Shown here piece after piece: positions 18,530 to 26,960 of a DNA stretch of 64,000 nt; position 1 is the stretch's first letter, and each line of letters opens with the position of its first letter. Under the pieces are notes generated by a model. That model made no database searches and was not told the origin of the DNA. It worked only from the letters and a program-made list of their open reading frames with translations. Location of the stretch: the NCBI GenBank assembly GCA_002439165.1, contig DJTE01000001.1:12437-76436 (forward strand), in the 5' to 3' direction. The position numbers and the translations under genes were made by a program. Source of the stretch: Chryseobacterium indologenes. GTDB taxonomy: Bacteria > Bacteroidota > Bacteroidia > Flavobacteriales > Weeksellaceae.

Positions 18530-18605
18530 AAGAAATCTGCTCTATCTGCAGCAGCTGCGGGAGATTTAATAAAAAATTCGTGGATTCGTGGCAATAAAAT
18601 ATTTT
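18530..18605. repeat. Dispersed intergenic repeat fragment
   Basis: AAATCTGCTCTATCTGCAGC, then GCGGGAG and TTCGTGGATTCGTGGCAA, resembles the first part of the 11-12 kb array unit (AATCTGCTCAATCTGCCAG, then GCGGGAG). It is non-coding. Confidence 0.55.
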
Positions 18606-18643
18606 CAACCATAAAAAATCGTAACAATTTTCAAATCTTCAGA

Positions 18644-19402
18644 TTATCTCTTCTCCGTCAGATATTTCCAATACCTTTTCGGGACATGCTGGATATGAAG
18701 CTTTAAATTTTTCCTTTCCACAATATTGGTTTTAGTAAAATACCGCTGCCACAGCACCTGGTAATTTTTCTCATCATCATGGAAGTTCTGCTGATACTGA
18801 TTTAAATGTAACTGTTCCTCAGGGTAAAAGAACTCTGACGTTTCAAGGTCATAAAGAAGACCATAGTTTCTCCGCAGATCGAAGATCATCCACTTCTGAT
18901 CCTGATAACGGTCTGTGAAATGTTTTCTGATTAATGGCAGTACATTAAAATCAGGATCTGTTTTGGCAAAGAACACTCCGTCCTGCATTTTTTCAAACCG
19001 GACAAAGGCAGTCATCCTATGACTTTCCCGGCCTACGGATTTACTGATCTTTGAGATTTTCAGCATATCCGGATCTCCATAATTCTGAAGAATATTTTCT
19101 CCGGGATGCTGCACCGATTGCTTAACGGCAGACAGGATCAGGTTTTCCAGTTCAGGATCTTCGGACAGATAGACTTTTAACAGCCCGTGAATCCCCTGTC
19201 TTCCGGTTTGTTTTTCCAGTCTGTTCAGTACCCGTTCTGCTTTTTCCCGCTGAGTGATCACTTCATGGATTTCCGCAAACATATTTTCCTGCCGGAAATT
19301 TTCCCAGCTGATGATTTCCACATCCTGGTATCGGTATTCAAAAACTTCAAATACAGCAGTGAAAAGTCCGTCGAAACTTCCGTCGTAGAGTAGGGTTGTC
19401 AT
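18644..19402 (-). CDS. TIGR03915-family putative DNA repair protein (DUF4130)
   Basis: This 252-residue protein begins MTTLLYDGSFDGLFTAVFE and contains NYGDPDMLKISKISKSVGRE and a KWMIFDLRRNYGLLYD segment. This is the pattern of the family (DUF4130) that is always found beside a radical-SAM protein of the TIGR03916 type. That partner is the next upstream gene here (19445-20704), 42 bp away on the same strand. The pair is thought to act in repair or modification of DNA bases, though the exact reaction is unknown. Cytoplasmic. Confidence 0.85.
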   Translation of the reverse strand: MTTLLYDGSFDGLFTAVFEVFEYRYQDVEIISWENFRQENMFAEIHEVITQREKAERVLNRLEKQTGRQGIHGLLKVYLSEDPELENLILSAVKQSVQHPGENILQNYGDPDMLKISKISKSVGRESHRMTAFVRFEKMQDGVFFAKTDPDFNVLPLIRKHFTDRYQDQKWMIFDLRRNYGLLYDLETSEFFYPEEQLHLNQYQQNFHDDEKNYQVLWQRYFTKTNIVERKNLKLHIQHVPKRYWKYLTEKR

Positions 19403-19444
19403 TTATTTAGTAAATGTTGATGATGAAAAATAATAGGGTTTAAA

Positions 19445-20704
19445 CTAAAACAAACTCAGCTGCTGTGAAAACTGGTTGTGAAATTTGGAAGCACTTCCTC
19501 CAATAAGAAGTTTCCTGAAATTTTTATCTGTTAAATATTTTAAATAGGCATTCCCTGCATTAAAGTCAATAAAATATCTGGCCCGGTTGACCGCTGCTCC
19601 CAGTTTTTTCAGATGCTCCATCGTTAAAATCTGGAAACGTCTTGCACTGACGATTTTCTGCGCGGTTTTTACTCCAATTCCCGGGATCCTTAAAATCATC
19701 TGGTAATCGGCAGTCTGGAGATTGACGGGAAACTGATCCAGATGCCGGAGAGCCCAGCTCAATTTAGGGTCTATTTCCAGATCAAGGAAAGGAACACCCG
19801 GATCTAAAATTTCTTCAGCTTTGAAACCGTAGAATCTCATCAGCCAGTCTGACTGGTACAGCCTGTTTTCACGAAGCATAGGGACTTCTGTTGTTAAAGA
19901 AGGAAGCCTCTTATCTTCCAGAACAGGAACATAACCGGAATAATAAACCCTTTTCAGGTTGAAATTTCTGTAAAAATGATCTGCTACTTTTATAATCTGC
20001 AGGTCGTTTTCATTCGTTGCTCCTACAATCATCTGGGTAGACTGTCCGGCCGGAGCGAACTTCGGAACCTTTCTGAAAATCTTCTTTTCATCCTTGTACT
20101 GGTCAATACCTTTCTGAATATAGCGCATCGGGCTGATCATATCCTGCCGGTTCTTTTCAGGCGCCAGTAATTTTAATCCGCTTTCTGTGGGAATTTCAAG
20201 GTTTACCGAAAGGCGGTCTGCATACAGGGCGGCTTCCTGCATCAGTTCGTCACTCGCTCCCGGAATAGATTTCAAATGAATATATCCGTTGAAGTTTTCT
20301 TCCAGACGCAGTTTTTTGGCTACCCTTACCAGGCGTTCCATAGTGGTGTCTGCATTTTTGAAAATTCCGGAACTCAGAAATAGTCCTTCAATATAATTTC
20401 TGCGGTAAAAGTTGATCGTAAGGTCAACGACTTCTTCCACGGTGAAGGCCGCTCTTTTGATATCATTGGAACTTCGGGATACACAGTAGGCACAATCGTA
20501 GATACAGTGATTCGTAAGAAGAATTTTAAGCAGCGAAACACATCGTCCGTCTTCAGTATAGGTATGACAGATCCCGCTTACGGAACTGTCGCCTAAAGCA
20601 CCTTTTTTGTTTTTTCTCGTTCCTCCGCTGGATGAGCAGGAAACGTCGTATTTCGCGGCATCGGCAAGGATTTCAAGCTTTTCTTTAAGGCGTTCAAAAT
20701 TCAT
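19445..20704 (-). CDS. Putative DNA modification/repair radical SAM protein (TIGR03916)
   Basis: This 419-residue protein carries the radical-SAM cluster motif C67-x3-C71-x2-C74 within NHCIYDCAYC and an SSGIF strand. A C-terminal helix-hairpin-helix (LRIPGIGVKTAQKIVSARR, about 345-365) indicates DNA binding. It is upstream of and presumably co-transcribed with the TIGR03915 protein. Such pairs are sometimes associated with uracil-DNA-glycosylase-like functions. The start ATG at 20704 is followed directly by conserved sequence. Confidence 0.9.
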   Translation of the reverse strand: MNFERLKEKLEILADAAKYDVSCSSSGGTRKNKKGALGDSSVSGICHTYTEDGRCVSLLKILLTNHCIYDCAYCVSRSSNDIKRAAFTVEEVVDLTINFYRRNYIEGLFLSSGIFKNADTTMERLVRVAKKLRLEENFNGYIHLKSIPGASDELMQEAALYADRLSVNLEIPTESGLKLLAPEKNRQDMISPMRYIQKGIDQYKDEKKIFRKVPKFAPAGQSTQMIVGATNENDLQIIKVADHFYRNFNLKRVYYSGYVPVLEDKRLPSLTTEVPMLRENRLYQSDWLMRFYGFKAEEILDPGVPFLDLEIDPKLSWALRHLDQFPVNLQTADYQMILRIPGIGVKTAQKIVSARRFQILTMEHLKKLGAAVNRARYFIDFNAGNAYLKYLTDKNFRKLLIGGSASKFHNQFSQQLSLF

Positions 20705-20848
20705 GTTGCTGAAGATGTGTTATAATTTGTATCTGAATTGTGTTCAAAATTAGTTCCAAAATTGATAAATATCAATCTTTTTTCATAGAAGTTATCCACA
20801 AAACACTGTCTCAAAATCACTATATTTACGCTTCATTAAAATTAGATT

Positions 20849-22177
20849 ATGAATCATCAACCAATTGAAGGTTTTTCCAAGCTGACCAAGCAGGGGAAGA
20901 TCGACTGGCTCGTTAATGAATATCTTGAAGGAAACGAGGAATATCAAAATATACTGAAACAATACTGGAACGATAATGCAGAGCTTCAGAAACTTCACGA
21001 GGAGTTTTCTGAAAATACGATTTCCAATTTTTATATGCCTTACGGAATTGCTCCGAACTTTCTCATCGATGGCAAGCTGCTGGCTCTGCCAATGGCGGTG
21101 GAAGAAAGTTCAGTAGTGGCAGCCGCTTCCAAAGCTGCAAAATTCTGGATCGACAAAGGCGGTTTTAAAACAACCATCATCAACAACGAAAAATTAGGGC
21201 ATACTCATTTCGTATTCAATGTAGAACCTCATAAGCTGCTTCATTTTTTTAATTTCAGCTTAAAGAAAAAATTATTTGAAACCACAGAAGATATTACCGC
21301 AAATATGAGAAAACGCGGCGGTGGTATTTTAGATATTAAACTGGTAGATAAAACCGCAGAAATGCCGAATTATTATCAGCTTAAAGCCAGCTTTGATACA
21401 GTTGATTCTATGGGAGCCAACTTTATCAATTCTTGTCTGGAGCAGTTTGGAAAAACCCTGAGACAGGAAGTGGCGGTAAGCGAAGACTTCACCAAAGAAG
21501 AAAAAGATTCTCTTCAGATCGTGATGAATATTCTTTCCAATTTCACACCCGACTGCCTGGTAAGAGCTGAGGTTTCATGTAAAATAGAAGATTTAAAAGA
21601 TGACAGCGGAATTTCTCCGGAAGAATTTGCTTCAAAATTTAAGCAGGCTGTTACCATTGCCGAAATAGAACCTTTCCGTGCAACCACCCATAATAAAGGA
21701 GTAATGAATGGGGTAGATGCGGTAGTGATTGCCACAGGAAACGACTTCAGAGCCACAGAAGCCTGCGCTCATGCCTACGCCGCAAGAGACGGACAGTACA
21801 GGTCATTGACCCATTGTACAACAGATAACGGGATTTTCAGATTCTGGATTGATCTTCCGATTTCTGTAGGAGTGGTAGGCGGACTGACGAATCTCCACCC
21901 ATTGGTAAAATTCTCTTTAGCACTTCTGGGAAAACCCTCCGCACAGGAGCTGATGAGTATTCTGGCAGTTTCAGGGCTGGCACAGAACTTCGGAGCGCTC
22001 CGCTCTTTAGTAACCACCGGAATTCAGAAAGGACATATGAAAATGCATCTGCTGAATATATTGAACCAACTGGGGGCTACGGAAGAAGAAAAACAGCATT
22101 TTGTAACTTATTTTAAAGATAAAACGGTAAGCCACCACGAAGTGATCAATGAGTTTAACCGAATGAGGGCACAATAA
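20849..22177 (+). CDS. mvaA: Hydroxymethylglutaryl-CoA reductase, class II
   Basis: This 442-residue enzyme interconverts HMG-CoA and mevalonate. Class II features are visible: YMPYGIAPNFLIDGK with the catalytic glutamate region ALPMAVEESSVVAAAS, DSMGANFINSC, the lysine/aspartate block TTHNKGVMNGVDAVVIATGND, and the late histidine in GHMKMHL. Class II enzymes are often named degradative, but Flavobacteriia use the mevalonate route for isoprenoids, so a biosynthetic role is likely. It overlaps the next small gene by one base. Confidence 0.93.
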   Translation: MNHQPIEGFSKLTKQGKIDWLVNEYLEGNEEYQNILKQYWNDNAELQKLHEEFSENTISNFYMPYGIAPNFLIDGKLLALPMAVEESSVVAAASKAAKFWIDKGGFKTTIINNEKLGHTHFVFNVEPHKLLHFFNFSLKKKLFETTEDITANMRKRGGGILDIKLVDKTAEMPNYYQLKASFDTVDSMGANFINSCLEQFGKTLRQEVAVSEDFTKEEKDSLQIVMNILSNFTPDCLVRAEVSCKIEDLKDDSGISPEEFASKFKQAVTIAEIEPFRATTHNKGVMNGVDAVVIATGNDFRATEACAHAYAARDGQYRSLTHCTTDNGIFRFWIDLPISVGVVGGLTNLHPLVKFSLALLGKPSAQELMSILAVSGLAQNFGALRSLVTTGIQKGHMKMHLLNILNQLGATEEEKQHFVTYFKDKTVSHHEVINEFNRMRAQ

Positions 22178-22344
22178 TGGGGCAGCTCATTATACCCATA
22201 CTATTAATTATACTCGGAACTGTTCTGAGAAAAATGTCGTGGGAAAGCCTCATCGATCCTAAAAAGGTTTCCAATGTACTGATTATATTGGGAATTTCCA
22301 GTCTGGTAAAAGGAATTTTTTTATACTATGTAAAAGCAGAATAA
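22177..22344 (+). CDS. Small two-helix membrane protein, 55 residues
   Basis: An ATG overlapping the last base of the mvaA stop opens a 55-codon frame: MGQLIIPILLIILGTVLRK, a short polar loop SWESLIDPKKV, then NVLIILGISSLVKGIFLYYV. Its stop overlaps the ATG of the next gene (TAATG at 22342-22346). Two hydrophobic segments predict a hairpin in the inner membrane. The one-base overlaps on both sides are strong evidence that it is translated. No family is recognised. Confidence 0.75.
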   Translation: MGQLIIPILLIILGTVLRKMSWESLIDPKKVSNVLIILGISSLVKGIFLYYVKAE

Positions 22345-23417
22345 TGAAAGGTAAAATATTGTTATTGACGCTGACCTCTGTTTTAAGTTTTTCACAGCAG
22401 AAGAATGTGAAAATATCCAATCTTCAGCCCGCCTCGGAAAACCGCTATTTCCCTGTTGTTGCCTATGCTGAAAAGCCTGTTGTAGCCAATAAAATTAATA
22501 CACTTTTGCAGGTGGATCAGCTGGAATATGTTCCCGGAGCAGGAGGGAACCCTTTTAATATGGTTTCTGGAGGGGAAAATGCCAGCTATATTCATTTTTA
22601 CAGCTGGGAAAAAATGGATAGCCCGAAAAATATCCTGAGCATCGCCATGGATGGTGAAAGTTCAGGGGCTTACCCGGAAAGTTTTTTTCTCTGGAAAAAT
22701 TTTGATCTGCGGACAGGGAATCTTATCAATGCCAGGGATCTATTTAAGCCGGAGGCTGTAAAAACAATAGAAAACCTGATTCAGAAAAGAGTAAAAAAGG
22801 AAATTAACAACTATGTTACTCAGTTAAAAGCCGAGCCTAAACAGACTGATGAAATTCTGAGCCAGATTGGCCTGTATGAAGAATGTTATACAGACTATAC
22901 ATTGGCAGGTATCGGATATTATTTTAAAACAGATAAGATCAAATTTATTACAGAAAGGTGCTCCAATCATGCCATGAGAGCATTGGATGAACTGGCGGAG
23001 CACGTGGTGGAGTTTTCTTACAAAGAACTGGATAAATACCTGAGCCCTTATGCCAAAAACTTACTGAACGGGTCTGACTTGGTGGAAAAAACAGGTCTGC
23101 AGAACAAACTGTATAAAGGAAAAATTGACGGCAAATACCCGATAACCGTTTTGATTAAAGAAGTTTATGGTGATAAGGAAGACAGTTCCGTTGCAGCAGT
23201 GTACTGGTATGATAAAAATAAAAAACTGATCGAATGGAACGGGAAGCTGAAAGGTAGCCACCTCTCCCTCACAGAAAGCGATTATTACAGTGAAGAAGCA
23301 AGACAGTGGATGCTGAAGGGCTTTGTAGAGGCAGACATAATAGAGAATAAAATCTCCGGAACCTGGCAGGATTATAAAACGAAAAAATATTTAACCCTCG
23401 AATTAGAAGAATTATAA
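22344..23417 (+). CDS. Secreted protein, possibly DUF3298/RsiV-like
   Basis: This 357-residue protein has a short signal peptide (residues 1-17, ending LSFSQ). Residues 30-230 include SGAYPESFFLWKNFDLRTG and INARDLFKP, wording typical of the DUF3298/RsiV-like fold in which a strand-rich domain is followed by a described output loop. The C-terminal 100 residues (KIDGKYPITVLIKEV onward) look like a separate beta-rich domain. It is chained by overlap to the small membrane protein and is followed by a DUF423 gene one base later. Function unknown. Confidence 0.6.
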   Translation: MKGKILLLTLTSVLSFSQQKNVKISNLQPASENRYFPVVAYAEKPVVANKINTLLQVDQLEYVPGAGGNPFNMVSGGENASYIHFYSWEKMDSPKNILSIAMDGESSGAYPESFFLWKNFDLRTGNLINARDLFKPEAVKTIENLIQKRVKKEINNYVTQLKAEPKQTDEILSQIGLYEECYTDYTLAGIGYYFKTDKIKFITERCSNHAMRALDELAEHVVEFSYKELDKYLSPYAKNLLNGSDLVEKTGLQNKLYKGKIDGKYPITVLIKEVYGDKEDSSVAAVYWYDKNKKLIEWNGKLKGSHLSLTESDYYSEEARQWMLKGFVEADIIENKISGTWQDYKTKKYLTLELEEL

Positions 23418-23418
23418 A

Positions 23419-23805
23419 ATGAAAACAGTTACTTTAGTTTTTGGAGCAGTCTATGGAATGCTTTCTGTGATACTTGGAGCATTCGGAGCTCATGCCTTAA
23501 AGAAAATATTATCCGTGGAAAGGCTGGAAAGTTTTGAAACCGGAGTGAGATACCAGATGTATGCGGCGTTCTTTTTGCTGATCATCGGATACATCCTGAA
23601 ATTTGAAACCTCTTCCGAAAAATGGACTTCCATTCTGATGATTGCAGGCACTTTCCTGTTTTCAGTAAGTATCTATTTCCTGAGTTTACAGGATTATTTG
23701 GGAGCAAACCTGAAATTTTTGGGACCTGTAACTCCGCTTGGCGGGCTCCTTATGATCTTAAGCTGGGGAATGCTTATCCTTTATTTTGCCAAAAATAAAA
23801 TCTAA
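23419..23805 (+). CDS. DUF423 family small integral membrane protein
   Basis: This protein has 128 residues and four hydrophobic helices. The family signature GAVYGMLSVILGAFGAHALKK is at residues 9-29, then RYQMYAAFFLLIIG. Homologues include YwdK of Bacillus. The function of the family is unknown; the location is the inner membrane. It starts one base after the stop of the upstream gene and two bases before the ClC gene, as part of the mvaA-to-ClC chain. Confidence 0.88.
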   Translation: MKTVTLVFGAVYGMLSVILGAFGAHALKKILSVERLESFETGVRYQMYAAFFLLIIGYILKFETSSEKWTSILMIAGTFLFSVSIYFLSLQDYLGANLKFLGPVTPLGGLLMILSWGMLILYFAKNKI

Positions 23806-23807
23806 AA

Positions 23808-25085
23808 ATGAAAATCAATAGAAGAAGGCGGCTAATACGTACATTCAATCTTCTGGATCAGCCTATAAGATTCAATCCTTTTGTATTCAGCCGTACTTTT
23901 TTTATGTGGGCTTTTACCGGTTTGATAGGCGGTATTATTGCCGGAGGTTACTGGATCATTCTGGAACATTTTACCGGATTTTTAGCTGAATTCCAGGGAT
24001 GGATGGTCATTCCTGTCATGGCAGTCTGCGGGCTCCTTGCCGGGCTGGTCATTCATTTTATCGGAGATCCGGGAGAAATCCATCTGATCGTTAATAACAT
24101 CAGATTCAACAAAGGAAAGCTGGATCCGAAGAATAACCCTTCTATGATTCTTTCTTCTCTTTTTTGCGTAGCATCAGGAGGAAGTCTCGGACCGGAAGCC
24201 CCTCTGGTACAGGTTACCGGCTCTACCGGAACATGGTTGGGGAAAATTTTCAGATTAAAAGGGGAAGAGCTGCGCTCATTGAGTATCGCCGGAATGGCTT
24301 CAGGATTTACGGCCCTGTTCGGAGCTCCGCTTGGAGGAAGCCTTTTCTCTCTTGAAATCCTGCACCATAAGCATGCGGTGGAATATTACAAAGCCATTAT
24401 TCCTGCTCTGGTAGCCAGCTGCTTCAGCTACCTGATGTTTGCCCTGATCATTCACCTGGGAATCGGGGCAACCTGGGATCTGAAGGCTTATCACTATACC
24501 GGAGTATATGATTTTTTGTATGCTTCTTTATTTGGAATGGTGGCCACAGCCTTTGGATGGATCTTTATTTTTGTAGTAAAGTTTTTCAAAAAAGTTTTCG
24601 GGTACAGAAAATTCCCGATTTATATCAAAACACTGACAGGAGGAATTATTTTAGGAATTATTGCCTATTATTTTCCACTTACAAGATATTTCGGGCATAA
24701 CGAGATCAATCAGCTGATCAACGGAAATTTTGCCCTGAATTTTCTGATCGTTATTCTGGTTTTTAAAATATTGGCAATTGCTATAACGGTAACCTCAGGA
24801 TGGAGAGGTGGTTTTATTATTCCGCTGTTCTTTGTAGGAACAACATTAGGATTAATTATTCATAACCTGTTTCCGAATGTAAATACCACTCTGGCAATTG
24901 TGAGCTGTATGGCTGCCATCAATGCATGTGTGACCAGAACACCGATGAGCACCACCATTATCCTGGGAACCCTTACCGGATTTACCTATTTTGTACCCAT
25001 CCTGTTTGCAAGTCTTACCGGATATTTCCTGGCTCCGAAAATTCCTTTTATCGGCTCCCAGTCAGAAAAACTGTCGGAAGAATAA
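23808..25085 (+). CDS. ClC-family chloride channel or transporter
   Basis: This 425-residue protein has about 10-12 membrane helices. The selectivity motif GGSLGPEAP lies at residues 124-132 and GWRGGFIIPLFFVG is the later conserved ClC segment. In ClC-ec1 the corresponding motif is GREGP with gating Glu148; here that position is Leu127, with a glutamate only after the proline. It has no CBS domains. It may therefore be a channel-like or differently gated variant. Last gene of the overlapping chain that begins at mvaA. Confidence 0.88.
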   Translation: MKINRRRRLIRTFNLLDQPIRFNPFVFSRTFFMWAFTGLIGGIIAGGYWIILEHFTGFLAEFQGWMVIPVMAVCGLLAGLVIHFIGDPGEIHLIVNNIRFNKGKLDPKNNPSMILSSLFCVASGGSLGPEAPLVQVTGSTGTWLGKIFRLKGEELRSLSIAGMASGFTALFGAPLGGSLFSLEILHHKHAVEYYKAIIPALVASCFSYLMFALIIHLGIGATWDLKAYHYTGVYDFLYASLFGMVATAFGWIFIFVVKFFKKVFGYRKFPIYIKTLTGGIILGIIAYYFPLTRYFGHNEINQLINGNFALNFLIVILVFKILAIAITVTSGWRGGFIIPLFFVGTTLGLIIHNLFPNVNTTLAIVSCMAAINACVTRTPMSTTIILGTLTGFTYFVPILFASLTGYFLAPKIPFIGSQSEKLSEE

Positions 25086-25147
25086 TAGTTTTCAGCCGAT
25101 ATGTTAAAAATCAAGTCCGATGTACTTTAATTTTTGAATGAAGAATC

Positions 25148-25177
25148 TTGAACTTCCGTCTCTTTTTAGTAAATTTG
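25148..25177 (+). promoter_or_regulatory. sucC promoter
   Basis: TTG at 25148-25150, a 19 bp spacer and TAAATTTG at 25170-25177 match the Bacteroidota consensus TTG-N19-TAnnTTTG exactly. The start codon is 39 bp further on. Confidence 0.8.
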
Positions 25178-25215
25178 TCAACCTTTAAATTTTAAAATAA
25201 AATAATAAAAATAAT

Positions 25216-26406
25216 ATGAATCTTCACGAGTATCAATCAAAAGAGATTTTATCAAAGTACGGAGTAGCTATCCAACGTGGTTTCGTTGCAAACAACGTAG
25301 AAGAAGCCGTAGCTGCTGCTGAAAAACTAACTGCAGAAACAGGCGCTCAGGGATGGGTCGTAAAAGCACAGATCCACGCAGGGGGTCGTGGTAAAGGTGG
25401 TGGTGTAAAGTTCTCTCCTAACATGGATAAACTTAAGGAAAACGCTCAGAACATCATCGGAATGCAGCTGGTAACTCCACAAACTTCTGCTGAGGGTAAA
25501 AAAGTAAATTCTGTTTTGATTGCAGAGGATGTATATTATCCAGGTGAAACGGAAACTAAAGAATTTTACGTTTCTATTCTTTTAGACAGAGCTGAAGGTA
25601 AAAATACAGTAGTATATTCTACGGAAGGAGGTATGGATATTGAGCATGTTGCTGAAGTAACTCCTCACCTGATCCACAAAGAAATCATTGATCCTGCTTT
25701 AGGGCTTCAGGGATTCCAGGCCAGAAAAATTGCTTTCAACCTTGGTCTTGAAGGAAATGCTTTCAAAGAATTTACTAAATTCATTACTTCTCTATACAAT
25801 GCTTATACAGGTATCGATGCTTCTCTTTTCGAGATCAACCCTGTATTGAAAACTTCCGATAACAAAATTATCGCGGTTGATGCTAAAGTAACTCTTGACG
25901 ACAACTCATTGTTCCGTCACAAAGATTTAGCTGAACTTAGAGATACAAGAGAAGAAGATCCAATGGATGTAGAAGCTGGTGAAGCCGGTCTTAACTTCGT
26001 AAAACTTGATGGTAACGTTGCTTGTATGGTAAACGGTGCCGGTCTTGCAATGGCTACAATGGATATCATCAAATTATCAGGTGGTAACCCGGCTAACTTC
26101 CTTGACGTAGGAGGTACTGCTGATGCTCAGAGAGTACAGACTGCTTTCGGAATCATCCTTAGAGATCCAAACGTAAAAGCAATCCTTATCAACATCTTCG
26201 GAGGTATCGTAAGATGCGACAGAGTTGCTCAGGGAGTTGTAGATGCTTACAGAGCAATGGGTAGCCTTCCGGTTCCGTTGATCGTAAGATTACAGGGAAC
26301 TAATGCAGTAGAAGCTAAGCAGCTGATCGACGAGTCAGGACTTCCTGTACATTCTGCGATTACGTTAGAAGAAGCAGCCAACAAAGTAAAAGAAGTTTTA
26401 GCATAA
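25216..26406 (+). CDS. sucC: Succinyl-CoA synthetase (ADP-forming) beta subunit
   Basis: This 396-residue protein couples succinyl-CoA hydrolysis to nucleoside triphosphate formation in the TCA cycle, together with SucD. Features are the N-terminal MNLHEYQSKEIL, the ATP-grasp HAGGRGKGGGVK, and the C-terminal FLDVGGTAD and NIFGGIVRCD motifs that form the subunit interface. The length is normal. sucD is not adjacent. The gene has its own promoter and a strong terminator 21 bp after the stop, so it is a single-gene unit here. Confidence 0.97.
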   Translation: MNLHEYQSKEILSKYGVAIQRGFVANNVEEAVAAAEKLTAETGAQGWVVKAQIHAGGRGKGGGVKFSPNMDKLKENAQNIIGMQLVTPQTSAEGKKVNSVLIAEDVYYPGETETKEFYVSILLDRAEGKNTVVYSTEGGMDIEHVAEVTPHLIHKEIIDPALGLQGFQARKIAFNLGLEGNAFKEFTKFITSLYNAYTGIDASLFEINPVLKTSDNKIIAVDAKVTLDDNSLFRHKDLAELRDTREEDPMDVEAGEAGLNFVKLDGNVACMVNGAGLAMATMDIIKLSGGNPANFLDVGGTADAQRVQTAFGIILRDPNVKAILINIFGGIVRCDRVAQGVVDAYRAMGSLPVPLIVRLQGTNAVEAKQLIDESGLPVHSAITLEEAANKVKEVLA

Positions 26407-26427
26407 TCTAAAATTTTCAGATAAATA

Positions 26428-26457
26428 AAACCGTTTCACTTGTGGAACGGTTTTTTT
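26428..26457 (+). terminator. Intrinsic terminator of sucC
   Basis: An 11 bp stem AAACCGTTTCA/TGGAACGGTTT (one G-T pair) with loop CTTG is followed by a run of T. Confidence 0.9.
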
Positions 26458-26599
26458 GTTGGATAATGAAATACAGAAAATGAAGGGTAATAAAAATCAG
26501 AACTGATGACTTTGGCTGATTTTCCAAAAAAACTTTTAGTGTGGCCACAGAATTTATTCAACAGAGGTGGACTTTAATCCGCCTGAATAATAAATAATA

Positions 26600-26955
26600 A
26601 TCCATTGGCTTTAGCCAAAACCTATACAGTAAATTTTCAAAATCTGCATGATCTGACTAATCAGCGGGATAAAAATATCCATAAAGATCTTTGAAATCAA
26701 TGAAATCTGTGGGGAATTATTTTTACCACAAAAGGCACAAAAGGTTTTGACACTTTAGAAATTTTTAAGTATAAATACTTTATGCATAAGAAGTTCACAT
26801 AAGATAAAAATAGTAGATTTTTATGTATTTCAACGATGCGAAATTTTATCGGAGATGAAATCACCGCGCCTTTTTTATGGAATTGATCAAATTATTTTTG
26901 CGACCCTCCATATTCCAGCAAAAATCTGCATGATCTGCAAGAGATTTTAAAAATA
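26600..26955. repeat. Dispersed copy of the 11-12 kb repeat family (degenerate)
   Basis: Within the 554 bp gene-free stretch after sucC, AATCTGCATGATCTGACTAA and TCAGCGGG near 26640 match the first part of the array unit. GAAATTTTATCGGAGATGAAAT near 26841, followed by GCGCCTTTTTTATGG, matches its hairpin part with one stem change. A further AAAATCTGCATGATCTGCAA lies near 26925. The order is preserved but the sequence between them is unrelated. No ORF is present. Confidence 0.7.
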
Positions 26956-26960
26956 AAAAA

